DNA of 64,000 nucleotides from MVYY01 sp012517575 (GCA_031629035.1 JAVLUG010000027.1:62001-126000), one strand, 5' to 3'; positions 51,992 through 61,818 are shown, numbered from the stretch's first letter. Made by a program: numbers and translations. The notes: generated by a model not told the origin, from the sequence alone.

Positions 51992-52408
51992 TTAATGCTC
52001 AAAAGGTTTGGTGGCAATGACGATTTTAATATCGTGTTCATTGGCAATATCTAAAACTCTTACTATTTCGCGATAAGGAATATTCTGGTCAGCGTACAGA
52101 GCAAGGTATCTTAAACTGTCCTGCGAAGCTAAATTTAGCAAATACGGTTCCAACTGTTCAGGATTAATCGGAACAGGCTTTTGATTACCTTCTGCTATGG
52201 AATAATTTCCTTGTGCATCAATAGCAACTTTAGCAACTACTTGTTTTGTAGATGTTTTAGCTCGGCTTTCCGGTAAATTCAGCTTAATATCGTTGGGAGA
52301 AGATAAAGTTGAAGCTATGACAAAAAAAAGGAGTAACAGGAAAATGATATCTGTCATAGATGACATTGAAAATCCTGCTTCAACTTTATTTCTTTTTTTT
52401 AAAGCCAT
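51992..52408 (-). CDS. exbD: ExbD/TolR-family biopolymer transport protein
   Basis: A 138-residue inner-membrane protein with one helix (~residues 18-38) that carries the proton-path Asp in MSSMTDIIFLLLLFFV, and a periplasmic domain rich in beta structure (IPYREIVRVLDIANEHDIKI). With ExbB it forms the proton-driven motor for TonB. It lies 42 bp after exbB and 4 bp before the proposed tonB start, a compact three-gene set. Confidence 0.93.
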   Translation of the reverse strand: MALKKRNKVEAGFSMSSMTDIIFLLLLFFVIASTLSSPNDIKLNLPESRAKTSTKQVVAKVAIDAQGNYSIAEGNQKPVPINPEQLEPYLLNLASQDSLRYLALYADQNIPYREIVRVLDIANEHDIKIVIATKPFEH

Positions 52409-52450
52409 AGAGCGAGTGTTTTTTTGTATGTTTTTTTGAAAATAAAAATT

Positions 52451-53143
52451 TTATTTTACAGGTTCATTGAGCAAATCCAAAAATTCCATGGTTTTCGATT
52501 CGAGAATTTTTACTACCGAATCTACTCTCGAAACCAGATAATTATAGGCAAAGTATGCTAAAATTCCTACTATCAGACCACCAACGGTTGTTACCATTGC
52601 CTGATACATTCCAACGGACAAATCACCCAATAAAATGTTGCCTCCCGCTTTTTGAGACATCGTGTAGAAAGTTGTTACCATTCCGGTTACCGTACCCAAA
52701 AATCCCAACATGGGTGCACCTCCCGAGATGGAAGCCATTACAGAAAGTCCTTTTTCAAGTTTGGCAACTTCAAGATTCCCCACATTTTCAATAGTAATCA
52801 TTACATCACTCATTGGACGACCCAACCGGGTTATGCCTTTTTCAATCATTCGAGCGATCGGTGTATTGGTGTCGCGACAAAGTTTGATGGCAGCATCTAT
52901 TTTCCCTTCATAAATGTAATCCTTAATTCTTTGCATGAAATAGGGATCATCTTTGGATGACTGATTGATGGTAATCAGTCTTTCTATAAATAAATAAACT
53001 CCCAAAGCAAACATAATGGCCAAGATGATCATAATTGGGCCACCATATTTGGCCATCGTCCATAAATTCATTTCTGTTTGAACGGGTTCAGAAGCAGTGG
53101 CTACCACACTGGAAGCAGCCTGAAGTATAAGCAGAAAATTCAT
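52451..53143 (-). CDS. exbB: ExbB/TolQ/MotA-family proton channel protein
   Basis: A 230-residue inner-membrane protein with three helices. Family segments are PIARMIEKGITRLG, LSVMASISGGAPMLGFLGTVTGMV and YQAMVTTVGGLIVGILAYFAYN, holding the channel-lining Thr/Ser residues. It pairs with ExbD. pdxJ lies 51 bp upstream on the same strand, a Bacteroidales arrangement with no obvious functional link. Confidence 0.94.
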   Translation of the reverse strand: MNFLLILQAASSVVATASEPVQTEMNLWTMAKYGGPIMIILAIMFALGVYLFIERLITINQSSKDDPYFMQRIKDYIYEGKIDAAIKLCRDTNTPIARMIEKGITRLGRPMSDVMITIENVGNLEVAKLEKGLSVMASISGGAPMLGFLGTVTGMVTTFYTMSQKAGGNILLGDLSVGMYQAMVTTVGGLIVGILAYFAYNYLVSRVDSVVKILESKTMEFLDLLNEPVK

Positions 53144-53194
53144 ATTTTTTTCAGTTTTTTATTTTTTGTGTTTGCTTTCAAAATTCGTGCCTTA

Positions 53195-53908
53195 CTATTT
53201 CAACTGATTTTTATATTGTTTTATTGTTTCCTGAAGTCCCAAATACAAAGCATCACAAATCAGGGCATGTCCAATGGAAACTTCATCAAGCCAGGGAATG
53301 CAGGTATGCAAATAATGTAGATTTTGAAGATTCAAATCATGTCCCGCATTGAGTCCCAATCCCAATTTTTTGGCTGCTTTGGCCGCTTCTAAAAAAGGAG
53401 CTACTGCTTTTTCTCTGTTTTCTACATATTCACGGGCATAAGGTTCAGTATAGAGTTCAACTCTGTCGGCACCCGCTAATGCAGCATATTCAACACTTTT
53501 AACATTTGCATCAACAAAAATGGAAACACGAATTCCTGCAGCTTGTAACTCAGCAGTAATATCTTTCAGAAAATCGAGATTTTTTTCCGTGTCCCATCCG
53601 GCATTAGAGGTAATAGCTTCAGGAGGATCAGGCACAAGTGTGACTTGTGTGGGCTTTACCATAGTAACCAGTTTCATAAAGTTGGGAGAGGGATAGCCTT
53701 CGATGTTGAATTCGGTCTGCAGAATTGGTTTGAGCGCCCAGACATCAGAATAACGAATATGCCTTTCGTCGGGTCGTGGATGAACGGTGATGCCATCTGC
53801 ACCGAATTTTTCACAATCGAGGGCTGCCTTGCAAACGTCAGGAGTATTACCCCCTCGGGCATTGCGCAAGGTAGCTATTTTATTGATATTTACACTTAAT
53901 TTTGTCAT
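53195..53908 (-). CDS. pdxJ: Pyridoxine 5'-phosphate synthase
   Basis: A 237-residue TIM-barrel enzyme that condenses 1-deoxyxylulose 5-phosphate with 3-amino-2-oxopropyl phosphate to pyridoxine 5'-phosphate. Typical segments are LSVNINKIATLRNARGG, GADGITVHPRPDERHIR, VTLVPDPPEAITSNAGWD, ELYTEPYA and GLGLNAGHDLNLQNL. Length is normal. It heads the pdxJ-exbB-exbD-tonB series and is divergent from nadK. Confidence 0.96.
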   Translation of the reverse strand: MTKLSVNINKIATLRNARGGNTPDVCKAALDCEKFGADGITVHPRPDERHIRYSDVWALKPILQTEFNIEGYPSPNFMKLVTMVKPTQVTLVPDPPEAITSNAGWDTEKNLDFLKDITAELQAAGIRVSIFVDANVKSVEYAALAGADRVELYTEPYAREYVENREKAVAPFLEAAKAAKKLGLGLNAGHDLNLQNLHYLHTCIPWLDEVSIGHALICDALYLGLQETIKQYKNQLK

Positions 53909-54231
53909 TTCGGTTAAAATTTAAATTATTGATTTTCAAATATCTATATGAATATAAACAAACAATTGCATCGCTATGGCACAGTGAGAAAAAAGTGAGA
54001 AGCATTGATTTCTTTTAAAAAAATATTTATTTGTACATGTCGTTTTCATTTAGTTCCTTTGTAAGGAGTTTGATGATTGATTTTATCTACAAAAATAACT
54101 CAAAATTTCCAAGACGCGGTAAAAGAGGTATCTATCTTTGTATTTTTTTAATTAAAAATTAGACGTTTTTTTGATTTAATTTTTTGTTTTACAGAAGCTT
54201 CTTTTTGTTTTTTACCAAATTTTTTTTTGAC
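53909..54231. other. 323-bp gap between pdxJ and nadK
   Basis: It should hold divergent promoters. A rightward -7 box TATCTTTG is at 54134-54141, 91 bp before the nadK start. The nadK frame is open for ~16 codons upstream of the chosen start, but that stretch is phenylalanine-rich and atypical. Nothing else is recognised. Confidence 0.45.
54134..54141 (+). promoter_or_regulatory. Possible -7 box of nadK
   Basis: TATCTTTG matches TAnnTTTG. The best upstream partner is TTTC with a long (24-bp) spacer. Confidence 0.4.
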
Positions 54232-55104
54232 ATGAGAGTAGCAATTTTCGGAAATATATATCGCCCGGTCATCATAAACAGTATTAAAGTGCTGTTTGAC
54301 TTTTTTTCGCAGAAACAAGTTACTTTAATGCTTGACAGGGATTTGTATGATTTTCTTCTACAAATAGGTGGTTATAGCTTAGAAAATGTGGAAAAAATCG
54401 AAAATGATGATTTTAAAGCCGATGTAGCCTTTAGTATTGGTGGTGATGGAACCTTTTTAAATACCTCTGCACGAATTGGTGAAAAGGGAATTCCTGTTAT
54501 TGGTGTCAATACTGGCCGGCTGGGTTTCCTAACCGATGTTTCGAATGATGAAATTTTTGACGCATTGGAAGCTCTTATGGCTGGAAAATACCGAATAGAA
54601 GAACGCACTTTGCTGCAGGTGGAGACATCAGATGGAACGCCCTTACAATATCCTTATGCCTTGAATGAAGTGTCTGTTTTGAAACAGGATTCTTCTTCCA
54701 TGATCAGTATCAATGCAAGTGTCAATGGTGAATTGATTCATACTTATCAGGCTGATGGTTTGTTGGTTTCAACGCCAACTGGTTCTACTGCTTATTCCAT
54801 GAGTGTTGGAGGCCCGATTGTTGTTCCACAGGCACAAAATTTCATTCTTTCACCTGTTGCATCTCATAGTTTGAATGTGAGACCGCTGATAATTCCAGAC
54901 AATTGGAGTATTGACCTTGAGGTACACAGCCGCACCCACAGTTACCTTGTTGCGCTGGACGGACGGTCGAAAGTTTTGGAACAAACCACTCAATTGCATA
55001 TTACCAAAGCTCCTTTTACAATAAAAGTTGTCAAGCAGTTACAGCATACTTTCTTCGATACGCTGAAGAAAAAATTGATGTGGGGCATCGACAAGAGGAA
55101 TTAG
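54232..55104 (+). CDS. nadK: NAD kinase
   Basis: A 290-residue ATP-NAD kinase producing NADP. I start at MRVAIFGNIYRP, the usual N-terminal strand of the family. The signature GGDGTFL follows (GGDG at 70-73, catalytic Asp72), then NTGRLGFLTDVS, and later DGLLVSTPTGSTAYSMSVGGPI and PDNWSIDLEV. Length is normal. It is divergent from pdxJ and converges with recQ. Confidence 0.95.
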   Translation: MRVAIFGNIYRPVIINSIKVLFDFFSQKQVTLMLDRDLYDFLLQIGGYSLENVEKIENDDFKADVAFSIGGDGTFLNTSARIGEKGIPVIGVNTGRLGFLTDVSNDEIFDALEALMAGKYRIEERTLLQVETSDGTPLQYPYALNEVSVLKQDSSSMISINASVNGELIHTYQADGLLVSTPTGSTAYSMSVGGPIVVPQAQNFILSPVASHSLNVRPLIIPDNWSIDLEVHSRTHSYLVALDGRSKVLEQTTQLHITKAPFTIKVVKQLQHTFFDTLKKKLMWGIDKRN

Positions 55105-55119
55105 CAGAAACAAAAAGAA

Positions 55120-55141
55120 CAGAGATTTTTATTTTTCTCTG
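55120..55141. terminator. Weak hairpin between nadK and recQ
   Basis: CAGAGA / TCTCTG stem (6 bp) with a 10-nt T-rich loop and a later run of T. It sits between convergent genes. Stem strength is low. Confidence 0.35.
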
Positions 55142-55166
55142 CTTCTGAAATATTTTTTCTTTCCGT

Positions 55167-57350
55167 TTAATTTCCTACTTCTGAAAGAAACTTGATTCTT
55201 ACCAGCCGTATTTCCGTCTCGCTGAAATCATCTATTCCAAGTTTATCCAATGCATCGTCTATGCTGTCGGTTTCTGCAGATTTAAAGTATTCAAAGATTT
55301 CGTCTATACGATCCGGGTCCATAACATCTTCCAGAAAATAGTCGATATTAATTTTTGTTCCAGAATAAACGATAGCTTCTATTTCGTCCAACAATTCGCT
55401 AATATCCAATCCTTTGGAAAGAGCTATATCGTCGAGTGCAATTTTTCTGTCAATAGCCTGAATAATGGAAACTTTGAGTTTTGATTTGTTGGCAACGGTG
55501 CGTACTCTCAGATCTTCCGGCCGGATTATGTCGTTTTCCTTCACATATTCCTTGATAACTTTTATAAATTCATCACCATAACGTTTGGCTTTCCCCGCAC
55601 CAACTCCCGGAATATTTTGAAGTTCATCCATAGTTATGGGATAGGTTGTAGCCATTGCTTCCAGCGAAGGATCCTGAAAAATGACAAAAGGAGGAACATC
55701 CAACTTTTTCGAAAGTTTTTTACGTAAATCCTTTAAAATAGAGAACAGCACTTCATCAGCGGCGCTGGTACTGGCTATATTTTTCAGGTTCACTTCTTCG
55801 TCTTCTTCAAAATCGGTATCTTTTACAATAGGGAAAGAAGTAGGATTTTTGAGAAAATCTCTCCCTTTGGGTGTCAATTTCAATACTCCGTAAGTTTCTA
55901 CATCTTTGGTGATGTAACCACTGATAAGGGCTTGTCGAATCACAGCCTGAAGCAATTTTTCATCTTCATCGGTGGCAGCACCGAAATTTTCCAATTCATT
56001 GTGCTGATAGGAAACAACGTCTGATGTCTCATTTCCTTTCAGAATGTCCACAATGTGTTCGGCTTTGAATTTTTCTTTTAAAATAGAAATAGTTTCAAGA
56101 ATCAATGTCAATAATTCTTGCGCTTCCATAAATTTTTGGGGTTTCATACAGTTATCACAATTACCACAATTATCTTCTTTATACTCTTCACCGAAATAGT
56201 GAAGTAAGAGCTTTCGTCTGCAGATAGAAGATTCAGCATAAGCCTGCGTTTCAATCAGCAGTTGATTGCCAATTTCCTGTTCAGCGAGTGGTTTTCCTTG
56301 CATAAATTTGCGTAATTTTTCCAGATCCTTATAGGAATAAAAAGCAATGCACTGACCTTCGCCTCCATCACGTCCACTGCGTCCGGTTTCCTGATAGTAG
56401 CCTTCCAGACTTTTGGGCATGTCATAATGAATCACATATCTGACGTCGGGCTTATCAATTCCCATGCCAAAAGCGATTGTGGCCACTATTACGCTTGCTT
56501 CTTCCATTAAGAACTTGTCCTGGTTTTCGCTTCGCAAGGCAGCGTCCATGCCGGCATGGTAAGGTAAAGCCAAAATTCCGTTTACATGGAGCATTTCGGC
56601 CAATTCTTCCACTTTTTTTCTGCTCAGACAGTAAATTATGCCTGATTTTCCTTCCTGAGAACGAACAAATTTAATAATATCCTTGTCTATGTTGTTTGTT
56701 TTCTGACGAACTTCGTAATACAAATTGGGACGGTTGAAAGATGATTTGAAAACTTTGGCATCCAGCATTCCCAGATTTTTCTGAATATCATGTTGTACCT
56801 TTGGAGTAGCGGTGGCAGTAAGTGCTATAATGGGAGCAATTCCTATTTCGTTGACAATTGGACGAATACGTCGATATTCGGGACGAAAATCGTGTCCCCA
56901 TTCCGAAATACAATGTGCTTCATCGATGGCATAAAAAGAGATTTTAATCTGTTTAAGAAATTCGATGTTTTCTTCTTTTGTAAGTGATTCGGGGGCCACA
57001 TACAACAATTTGGTTTTTCCCCTTAGAATATCGGATTTCACTTGCTCAATAGCTTGTTTCGACAGTGAAGAATTGATAAAGTGTGCCACGCCATCTTCTT
57101 CACTAAAATTACGCATGGCATCCACTTGATTTTTCATCAAGGCAATCAGTGGAGAAATTACAATGGCCGTTCCTTCCATTAAGAGTGAAGGAAGCTGGTA
57201 ACACAATGACTTCCCTCCTCCTGTAGGCATTAGGACGAAAGTATCGTTGCCATTCAGCACGTTTTGAATAATTTGTTCCTGATTTCCCTTGAAGGTGTCA
57301 AAGCCAAAGTATTTTTTCAGCTCCTTAGCTAATGAGACTTGTTTTAACAT
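55167..57350 (-). CDS. recQ: ATP-dependent DNA helicase RecQ
   Basis: A 727-residue 3'-5' helicase. The helicase core has Walker A PTGGGKSLCYQLP (from residue 42), the DEAH box in IDEAHCISEWGHDFRPEY, and the motif VI-type region YYQETGRSGRDGGEGQCI. The zinc-binding RQC segment follows (CRRKLLLHYFGE, CGNCDNC), then a winged helix and an HRDC domain (~residues 545-620, ELQNIPGVGAGKAKRYG). The last ~100 residues are an acidic helical extension (RPEDLRVRTV onward). It is downstream of clpX but separated by a strong terminator. Confidence 0.95.
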   Translation of the reverse strand: MLKQVSLAKELKKYFGFDTFKGNQEQIIQNVLNGNDTFVLMPTGGGKSLCYQLPSLLMEGTAIVISPLIALMKNQVDAMRNFSEEDGVAHFINSSLSKQAIEQVKSDILRGKTKLLYVAPESLTKEENIEFLKQIKISFYAIDEAHCISEWGHDFRPEYRRIRPIVNEIGIAPIIALTATATPKVQHDIQKNLGMLDAKVFKSSFNRPNLYYEVRQKTNNIDKDIIKFVRSQEGKSGIIYCLSRKKVEELAEMLHVNGILALPYHAGMDAALRSENQDKFLMEEASVIVATIAFGMGIDKPDVRYVIHYDMPKSLEGYYQETGRSGRDGGEGQCIAFYSYKDLEKLRKFMQGKPLAEQEIGNQLLIETQAYAESSICRRKLLLHYFGEEYKEDNCGNCDNCMKPQKFMEAQELLTLILETISILKEKFKAEHIVDILKGNETSDVVSYQHNELENFGAATDEDEKLLQAVIRQALISGYITKDVETYGVLKLTPKGRDFLKNPTSFPIVKDTDFEEDEEVNLKNIASTSAADEVLFSILKDLRKKLSKKLDVPPFVIFQDPSLEAMATTYPITMDELQNIPGVGAGKAKRYGDEFIKVIKEYVKENDIIRPEDLRVRTVANKSKLKVSIIQAIDRKIALDDIALSKGLDISELLDEIEAIVYSGTKINIDYFLEDVMDPDRIDEIFEYFKSAETDSIDDALDKLGIDDFSETEIRLVRIKFLSEVGN

Positions 57351-57521
57351 GAGAAAAATAGTTTGTCAAAAAAAAACGAGCACGAAATTACTAATTGTTG
57401 TTGAATTATTAGAATTGTTTTCAAGAAATTTTGAGTTATTTTTTTGGATTTGTCACAAAGGAATTGATAACACAATAATAAAGCAAAATTATAAACTCTT
57501 TTTTAACTTGCAAGTTTTTTT

Positions 57522-57565
57522 CAAAAAAAATACAGGATATTTGGTATAATTTATCCTGTATTTTA
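57522..57565 (-). terminator. Terminator of the tig-clpP-clpX run
   Basis: Perfect stem AAATACAGGATA / TATCCTGTATTT with a 12-nt loop. On the minus strand it is followed by eight T residues, about 30 bp after the clpX stop codon. The other strand also carries T-rich sequence. Confidence 0.87.
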
Positions 57566-57593
57566 TTATTTATCTATTTTTCAAATGGTTACA

Positions 57594-58823
57594 TTATGCA
57601 ATTTTCAAGCGGTGAGCATTTGTTTTTTCGATTTTACTTTGTGCATAGGGAAGAGTAACTACCCATTTGGAAGATTTTTTGGAAGGCATTTCGTACATTG
57701 AATCCATCATAATGGTTTCGGTAATGGAACGCAAGCCTCTGGCTCCCAATTTAAATTCCACGGCTTTATCCACAATATAGTCCAAAACTTCATCTTCAAA
57801 AATCAATTCGATATGATCCATTTTGAAAAGTTTGACATATTGCTTGATAATCGAATTTTTTGGTTCAGTGAGAATGCGGCGCAAGGCATCGCGATCCAGC
57901 GGTTCCAAGTAGGTTAGGATGGGCAAACGTCCGATAATTTCCGGAATAAGACCAAAGGATTTTAAGTCTTGCGGAGCAATATACTGAAGGAGGTTGTTCC
58001 TGTCGATAAGTTTGTTTTCTTCAGAAGCACCGTAACCGACAACACGTGTATTGAGTCTGGCAGCAATTTTCTTTTCAATTCCGTCAAAAGCACCTCCACA
58101 AATAAAGAGAATGTTTTGGGTGTTGACGGGAATCATTTTTTGCTCGGGGTGTTTTCGTCCACCTTGTGGTGGAACGTTGACGACCGTTCCTTCCAGCAAC
58201 TTTAACAAACCTTGTTGAACGCCCTCACCGCTTACGTCGCGAGTGATGCTCGGATTATCGCTTTTACGGGCAATTTTGTCAATTTCGTCAATAAAAACAA
58301 TTCCTTTTTCAGCAGCTTTTACGTCGTAATCGGCAACCTGCAGCAAACGCGTCAGAATACTTTCCACATCTTCGCCCACATAACCTGCTTCGGTGAAAAC
58401 AGTGGCATCGACAATTGTGAAAGGGACATGCAATTTTTTGGCAATGGTTCGTGCCAGCAGTGTTTTTCCCGTTCCTGTAGGCCCCACCATGATAATGTTT
58501 GATTTTTCTATTTCAATTTCATCTTCGCCGGTATCCTGAATCAGACGCTTATAATGATTGTAAACAGCCACCGAGAGATATTTTTTTGCTTCTTCCTGAC
58601 CAATGACGTATTGGTCGAGATATTGCTTTATCTCTTTTGGTTTGGGTATTTTTTCGATATTCAGATGGGTGGATTCGGTTTTTCGAGTACTTTCTCTGAC
58701 AATCTCAGCTGCTTGAATGGCGCATTCATTACAAATTTGCACGCCGTCCTGCCCTAAAATCATAAATTCGACTTCAGCATCACTACGGCCGCAAAAACTG
58801 CAATGTTTAACGTTTTTTGGCAT
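57594..58823 (-). CDS. clpX: ATP-dependent Clp protease ATP-binding subunit ClpX
   Basis: A 409-residue AAA+ unfoldase that feeds substrates to ClpP. The N-terminal zinc-binding domain has CSFCGRSDAE and ICNECAIQ. Walker A is GPTGTGKTLLAR, Walker B IVFIDEIDKIAR, and the pore loop reads GYVGED. An RxxxR-type sensor lies near the C-terminus (FKLGARGLRSI). It begins 10 bp after the clpP stop, so they are co-translated from one message. Confidence 0.97.
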   Translation of the reverse strand: MPKNVKHCSFCGRSDAEVEFMILGQDGVQICNECAIQAAEIVRESTRKTESTHLNIEKIPKPKEIKQYLDQYVIGQEEAKKYLSVAVYNHYKRLIQDTGEDEIEIEKSNIIMVGPTGTGKTLLARTIAKKLHVPFTIVDATVFTEAGYVGEDVESILTRLLQVADYDVKAAEKGIVFIDEIDKIARKSDNPSITRDVSGEGVQQGLLKLLEGTVVNVPPQGGRKHPEQKMIPVNTQNILFICGGAFDGIEKKIAARLNTRVVGYGASEENKLIDRNNLLQYIAPQDLKSFGLIPEIIGRLPILTYLEPLDRDALRRILTEPKNSIIKQYVKLFKMDHIELIFEDEVLDYIVDKAVEFKLGARGLRSITETIMMDSMYEMPSKKSSKWVVTLPYAQSKIEKTNAHRLKIA

Positions 58824-58833
58824 AATATCGATT

Positions 58834-59553
58834 TTATTTTTTGCTCTTTCGCTCGTTAATCAGCACTTTATCTATCATGCCGTATTCCAGTGCTTCTTGT
58901 GAAGTCATCCAATAATCGCGGTCAGCATCTTTTTCGATTTTCTCGAACGAATTTCCCGAATGTTCGGCAATGATGTTGTAAAGTTCCTGTTTCATTTTTT
59001 GTATTTCTCTGGCTGTGATTTCAATATCGGAAGCCTGTCCCTGAGCGCCACCCATCGGCTGATGAATCATGATGCGCGAATGTTTCAGGGCAAATCGTTT
59101 TCCTTTGGTTCCTGCTACCAGCAAAATGGCGCCCATAGAAGCAGCCATGCCCGTGCAAATGGTAGAAACATCTGAGCTAATGTACTGCATGGTGTCGTAA
59201 ATTCCCAGTCCAGCATAAACTGATCCGCCTGGTGTATTCAAATAAAGAGAAATATCTTTTCCCGGTTCGGCCGAATCGAGATAAAGCAGCTGCGCTTCGA
59301 TAACGTTTGAAGCATAATCATCAATTTCAGTTCCCAGAAAAATAATTCTGTCCATCATTAATCGGGAGAAAACGTCCATTTGTGTAACATTCAGTTGACG
59401 TTCTTCCAAGATGGTGGGAGAAATGTAACTGTCATTTATAAAGCCTGCATACTGGTCGATGGCTAATCCGTTTATTCCCATATGTCGGGTTGCAAAATTG
59501 CGAAAATCGCTTCTTATATTTTTTTGATTCATATTGTTTCCTTTCTTTTTCAT
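58834..59553 (-). CDS. clpP: ATP-dependent Clp protease proteolytic subunit
   Basis: A 239-residue serine protease subunit; the catalytic triad is S139 (GMAASMGA), H164 (MIHQPMGG) and D213 (DRDYWMTSQEA), with the family spacing 25 and 49. The first ~40 residues are longer than in E. coli, including KNIRSDFRNFATRHMGINGL, and may contain a propeptide. A second ATG seven codons in (MNQKNIRS) is an alternative start. Same operon as clpX, 106 bp after tig. Confidence 0.95.
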   Translation of the reverse strand: MKKKGNNMNQKNIRSDFRNFATRHMGINGLAIDQYAGFINDSYISPTILEERQLNVTQMDVFSRLMMDRIIFLGTEIDDYASNVIEAQLLYLDSAEPGKDISLYLNTPGGSVYAGLGIYDTMQYISSDVSTICTGMAASMGAILLVAGTKGKRFALKHSRIMIHQPMGGAQGQASDIEITAREIQKMKQELYNIIAEHSGNSFEKIEKDADRDYWMTSQEALEYGMIDKVLINERKSKK

Positions 59554-59659
59554 TTAAGGTTTTTGAGTTTATTTTTAAATAGGGACTTAAAAAAGTCGTC
59601 AATAAAAACAAATTAAACCGTTTTTTGTTTTGCAGTTAAGAGTATTCACGGAAAAATTT

Positions 59660-61015
59660 TTAATTTTCTTCAAACAATTTGTCAAATTCTTCAGCACTGA
59701 TTTCTTTCATCTGAACATCAACGGCTTCCCTGATGGCTGCAATCACTTTATTGTCGCCCGCACGTTCGACGAAGTTTCTCAGAGTTTCTTCCTTTTCAAG
59801 CAGACTTTTGGCATAATTTGTAATAATATCATCGTTGGTTCCACTTATGCCATATTGAGCGAGTTGTGCTTTAGCAAAGTCTTTGGCATAATTTTCAACA
59901 TCTTCTTCGTTTACTTTGATTTCATATTTTTTTATCAGCTTTTCCTTGATAAGTTGCCAAGTAAGGTCTTCGATCATTTTTGGATAATCCGAATCTATTT
60001 GTTCACTGGTCAGGTTTTTATTGGAATTCAGTAACCAGCGTTTCAGGAAAGTATCAGGAAAGGTCAGATCCTTGAATTTTTCCACGAGAGTTTTTTTGGC
60101 ATCAATCCCAAATCGATAGTCGCTATTTTCTTTCAAATTGTTAGCGATCATTTCTTTTATTCTTTCACGAAATTCCTGTTCATCGCTTACCGTATTTTCT
60201 CCAAAAACTTTGTCGAACAGTTCCTGATTGATTTCACTTTCCAAATAATGTGTAATATTGTTGATTTTGAAGCGGAAATCGGATGTAATTTCTTTAGCTT
60301 GTTCCTTAGAAATTTTCAGAAATGAAGCCAATTCTGTTTCGTTGCCGAATGCTTTGGCCGGATTGAATATAATTTCATTGCCTTTTTTGGCATTCAAAAA
60401 CAGTGTTTTTTGTTCAGGGTCGGCGATGTAGGCAGGTGTAAGCATGGCGTCCAAAACCTGCATTCCGTTTTTCTTTTCCTCTCCGTTTTCCAATTCAATA
60501 ACATCGCCTCGCAACATATCGTTTTCTTCCACTGTTTCTTCCTCTTCGTAACGACCAAATCTTTGCTGATAGCTTTTTATTTGATCTTCAATCATTTGAT
60601 CGGTTACGGCAATGTTGTAATAATTTATTTTGATATCTTTAGACAATTCAATTTCAAAATCGGGAGCCAGTCCAAGATCGAAAACAAAATCAAACTCTTC
60701 CTGAGCATTGAAATCTATTTCCGGCTGTTCGGTTTCGTTTGGCAGCGGATCACCCAATATATTCAAATCGTTTTCGCGAATATAATCGTAAAGTTTTTCT
60801 GCAATCAGTTTGTTGATTTCGTCAGCCATGACAGATTTTCCGTACATTTTTTTCAATAGGCTCATTGGAACCATTCCGGGTCGAAAACCGGGAATATTGG
60901 CTTTTTTACGTAAATCGCGGAGATTTTTTTCAACATTTTCGGCGTAATCGGCTTTTTCAACGTGCAGGGTTACTACTGCATTGTTCTGATCGAGGTCTTT
61001 TTTAACAATGTTCAT
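59660..61015 (-). CDS. tig: Trigger factor
   Basis: A 451-residue ribosome-bound chaperone. The ribosome-docking motif is GFRPGMVP (residues 43-50) in the N-terminal domain. The central PPIase domain is diverged compared with E. coli (MLRGDVIELENGEE onward), and the long helical C-terminal arms follow. Tig, ClpP and ClpX lie in the order seen in many bacteria. A promoter with -7 box CAAAATTA-complement lies ~40 bp upstream. Confidence 0.93.
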   Translation of the reverse strand: MNIVKKDLDQNNAVVTLHVEKADYAENVEKNLRDLRKKANIPGFRPGMVPMSLLKKMYGKSVMADEINKLIAEKLYDYIRENDLNILGDPLPNETEQPEIDFNAQEEFDFVFDLGLAPDFEIELSKDIKINYYNIAVTDQMIEDQIKSYQQRFGRYEEEETVEENDMLRGDVIELENGEEKKNGMQVLDAMLTPAYIADPEQKTLFLNAKKGNEIIFNPAKAFGNETELASFLKISKEQAKEITSDFRFKINNITHYLESEINQELFDKVFGENTVSDEQEFRERIKEMIANNLKENSDYRFGIDAKKTLVEKFKDLTFPDTFLKRWLLNSNKNLTSEQIDSDYPKMIEDLTWQLIKEKLIKKYEIKVNEEDVENYAKDFAKAQLAQYGISGTNDDIITNYAKSLLEKEETLRNFVERAGDNKVIAAIREAVDVQMKEISAEEFDKLFEEN

Positions 61016-61054
61016 ACTGTTAGTTTTCTGATATTTATAATTTTTGAAATGAAG

Positions 61055-61089
61055 TGCAAAATTACGAAAAAAAGAGGAACTTTCCCAAA
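61055..61089 (-). promoter_or_regulatory. Promoter of tig-clpP-clpX
   Basis: Minus strand: TTTG (61086-61089), 23-bp spacer, TAATTTTG (61055-61062). The leader is about 35 nt. Spacing is slightly longer than usual. Confidence 0.45.
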
Positions 61090-61191
61090 TTTCTGAATAA
61101 ATACTCTGACCTTCAAAAAATTGAAATTAAATTTTATTGTCGGTGCTGGTTAAATCTATTAAAAATTAAAAATATTATAGTAAAGAAGTCC

Positions 61192-61818
61192 TTAAAATAA
61201 ATATGACAGATTGACAGAAAATATTTTATTTTTTGTAGAAAAGACTTCCTTTTCACCGTTCAAATAATTGGTTAGGCTTTTTAATCCCTGATTCCATGTG
61301 GCCTGAATCTGAATTTTTTTAAAAAATTGAATGCCGGCTCCAAAGGTGTAGCCATAATCAATATGGTTGTTAAAATCGGGATAAGTAAAATTTTCTTTGC
61401 TTCTGCTTTCCAGCGTTTCTGAAATTTTTTGTCCATTTAAAGCATATGCGCCATAAACCCCTCCAAATCCAAACAATCCTATATCTCCAAAACAAAAACT
61501 ATAGCGTACATGCAGAGGAATTTCCAGATAACTGAACTGTCGGTAAACATCTGTCAAGCTGTCAGAATTAATAATACTGCCTTTTTGAGAGAGGGAAATG
61601 CCTGTGGCAATGCCCCAACCATTTTGTGGAGTTTGGTAAAGAATTCCAATGTTGTATCCCGTCAGATTTTTTAATGCAAGCAGATTCGTTTCTGAAGCGC
61701 TATTTTCGACATAAATTTCTGATGCCCTGTTGATGCCGCCTTGTATTGAAAATTGTGAAAACAAATCAATTACAAAGAAAAACAAAAAACATCCCAACAA
61801 GCATATTTTTTTCTTCAT
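61192..61818 (-). CDS. PorT-type outer-membrane beta-barrel protein
   Basis: A 208-residue exported protein with signal peptide MKKKICLLGCFLFFFVIDLFS. The mature protein starts FSIQGGINRASEIYV and shows amphipathic strands (YNIGILYQTPQNGWGIATGI, LEIPLHVRYSFCFGDIGLFG, DYGYTFGAGIQFFKKIQIQA) ending in the aromatic FSVNLSYLF. This fits the small 'outer membrane beta-barrel' (OMP_b-brl_2) proteins of Bacteroidetes. Function unknown. It is 54 bp downstream of typA on the same strand. Confidence 0.72.
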   Translation of the reverse strand: MKKKICLLGCFLFFFVIDLFSQFSIQGGINRASEIYVENSASETNLLALKNLTGYNIGILYQTPQNGWGIATGISLSQKGSIINSDSLTDVYRQFSYLEIPLHVRYSFCFGDIGLFGFGGVYGAYALNGQKISETLESRSKENFTYPDFNNHIDYGYTFGAGIQFFKKIQIQATWNQGLKSLTNYLNGEKEVFSTKNKIFSVNLSYLF

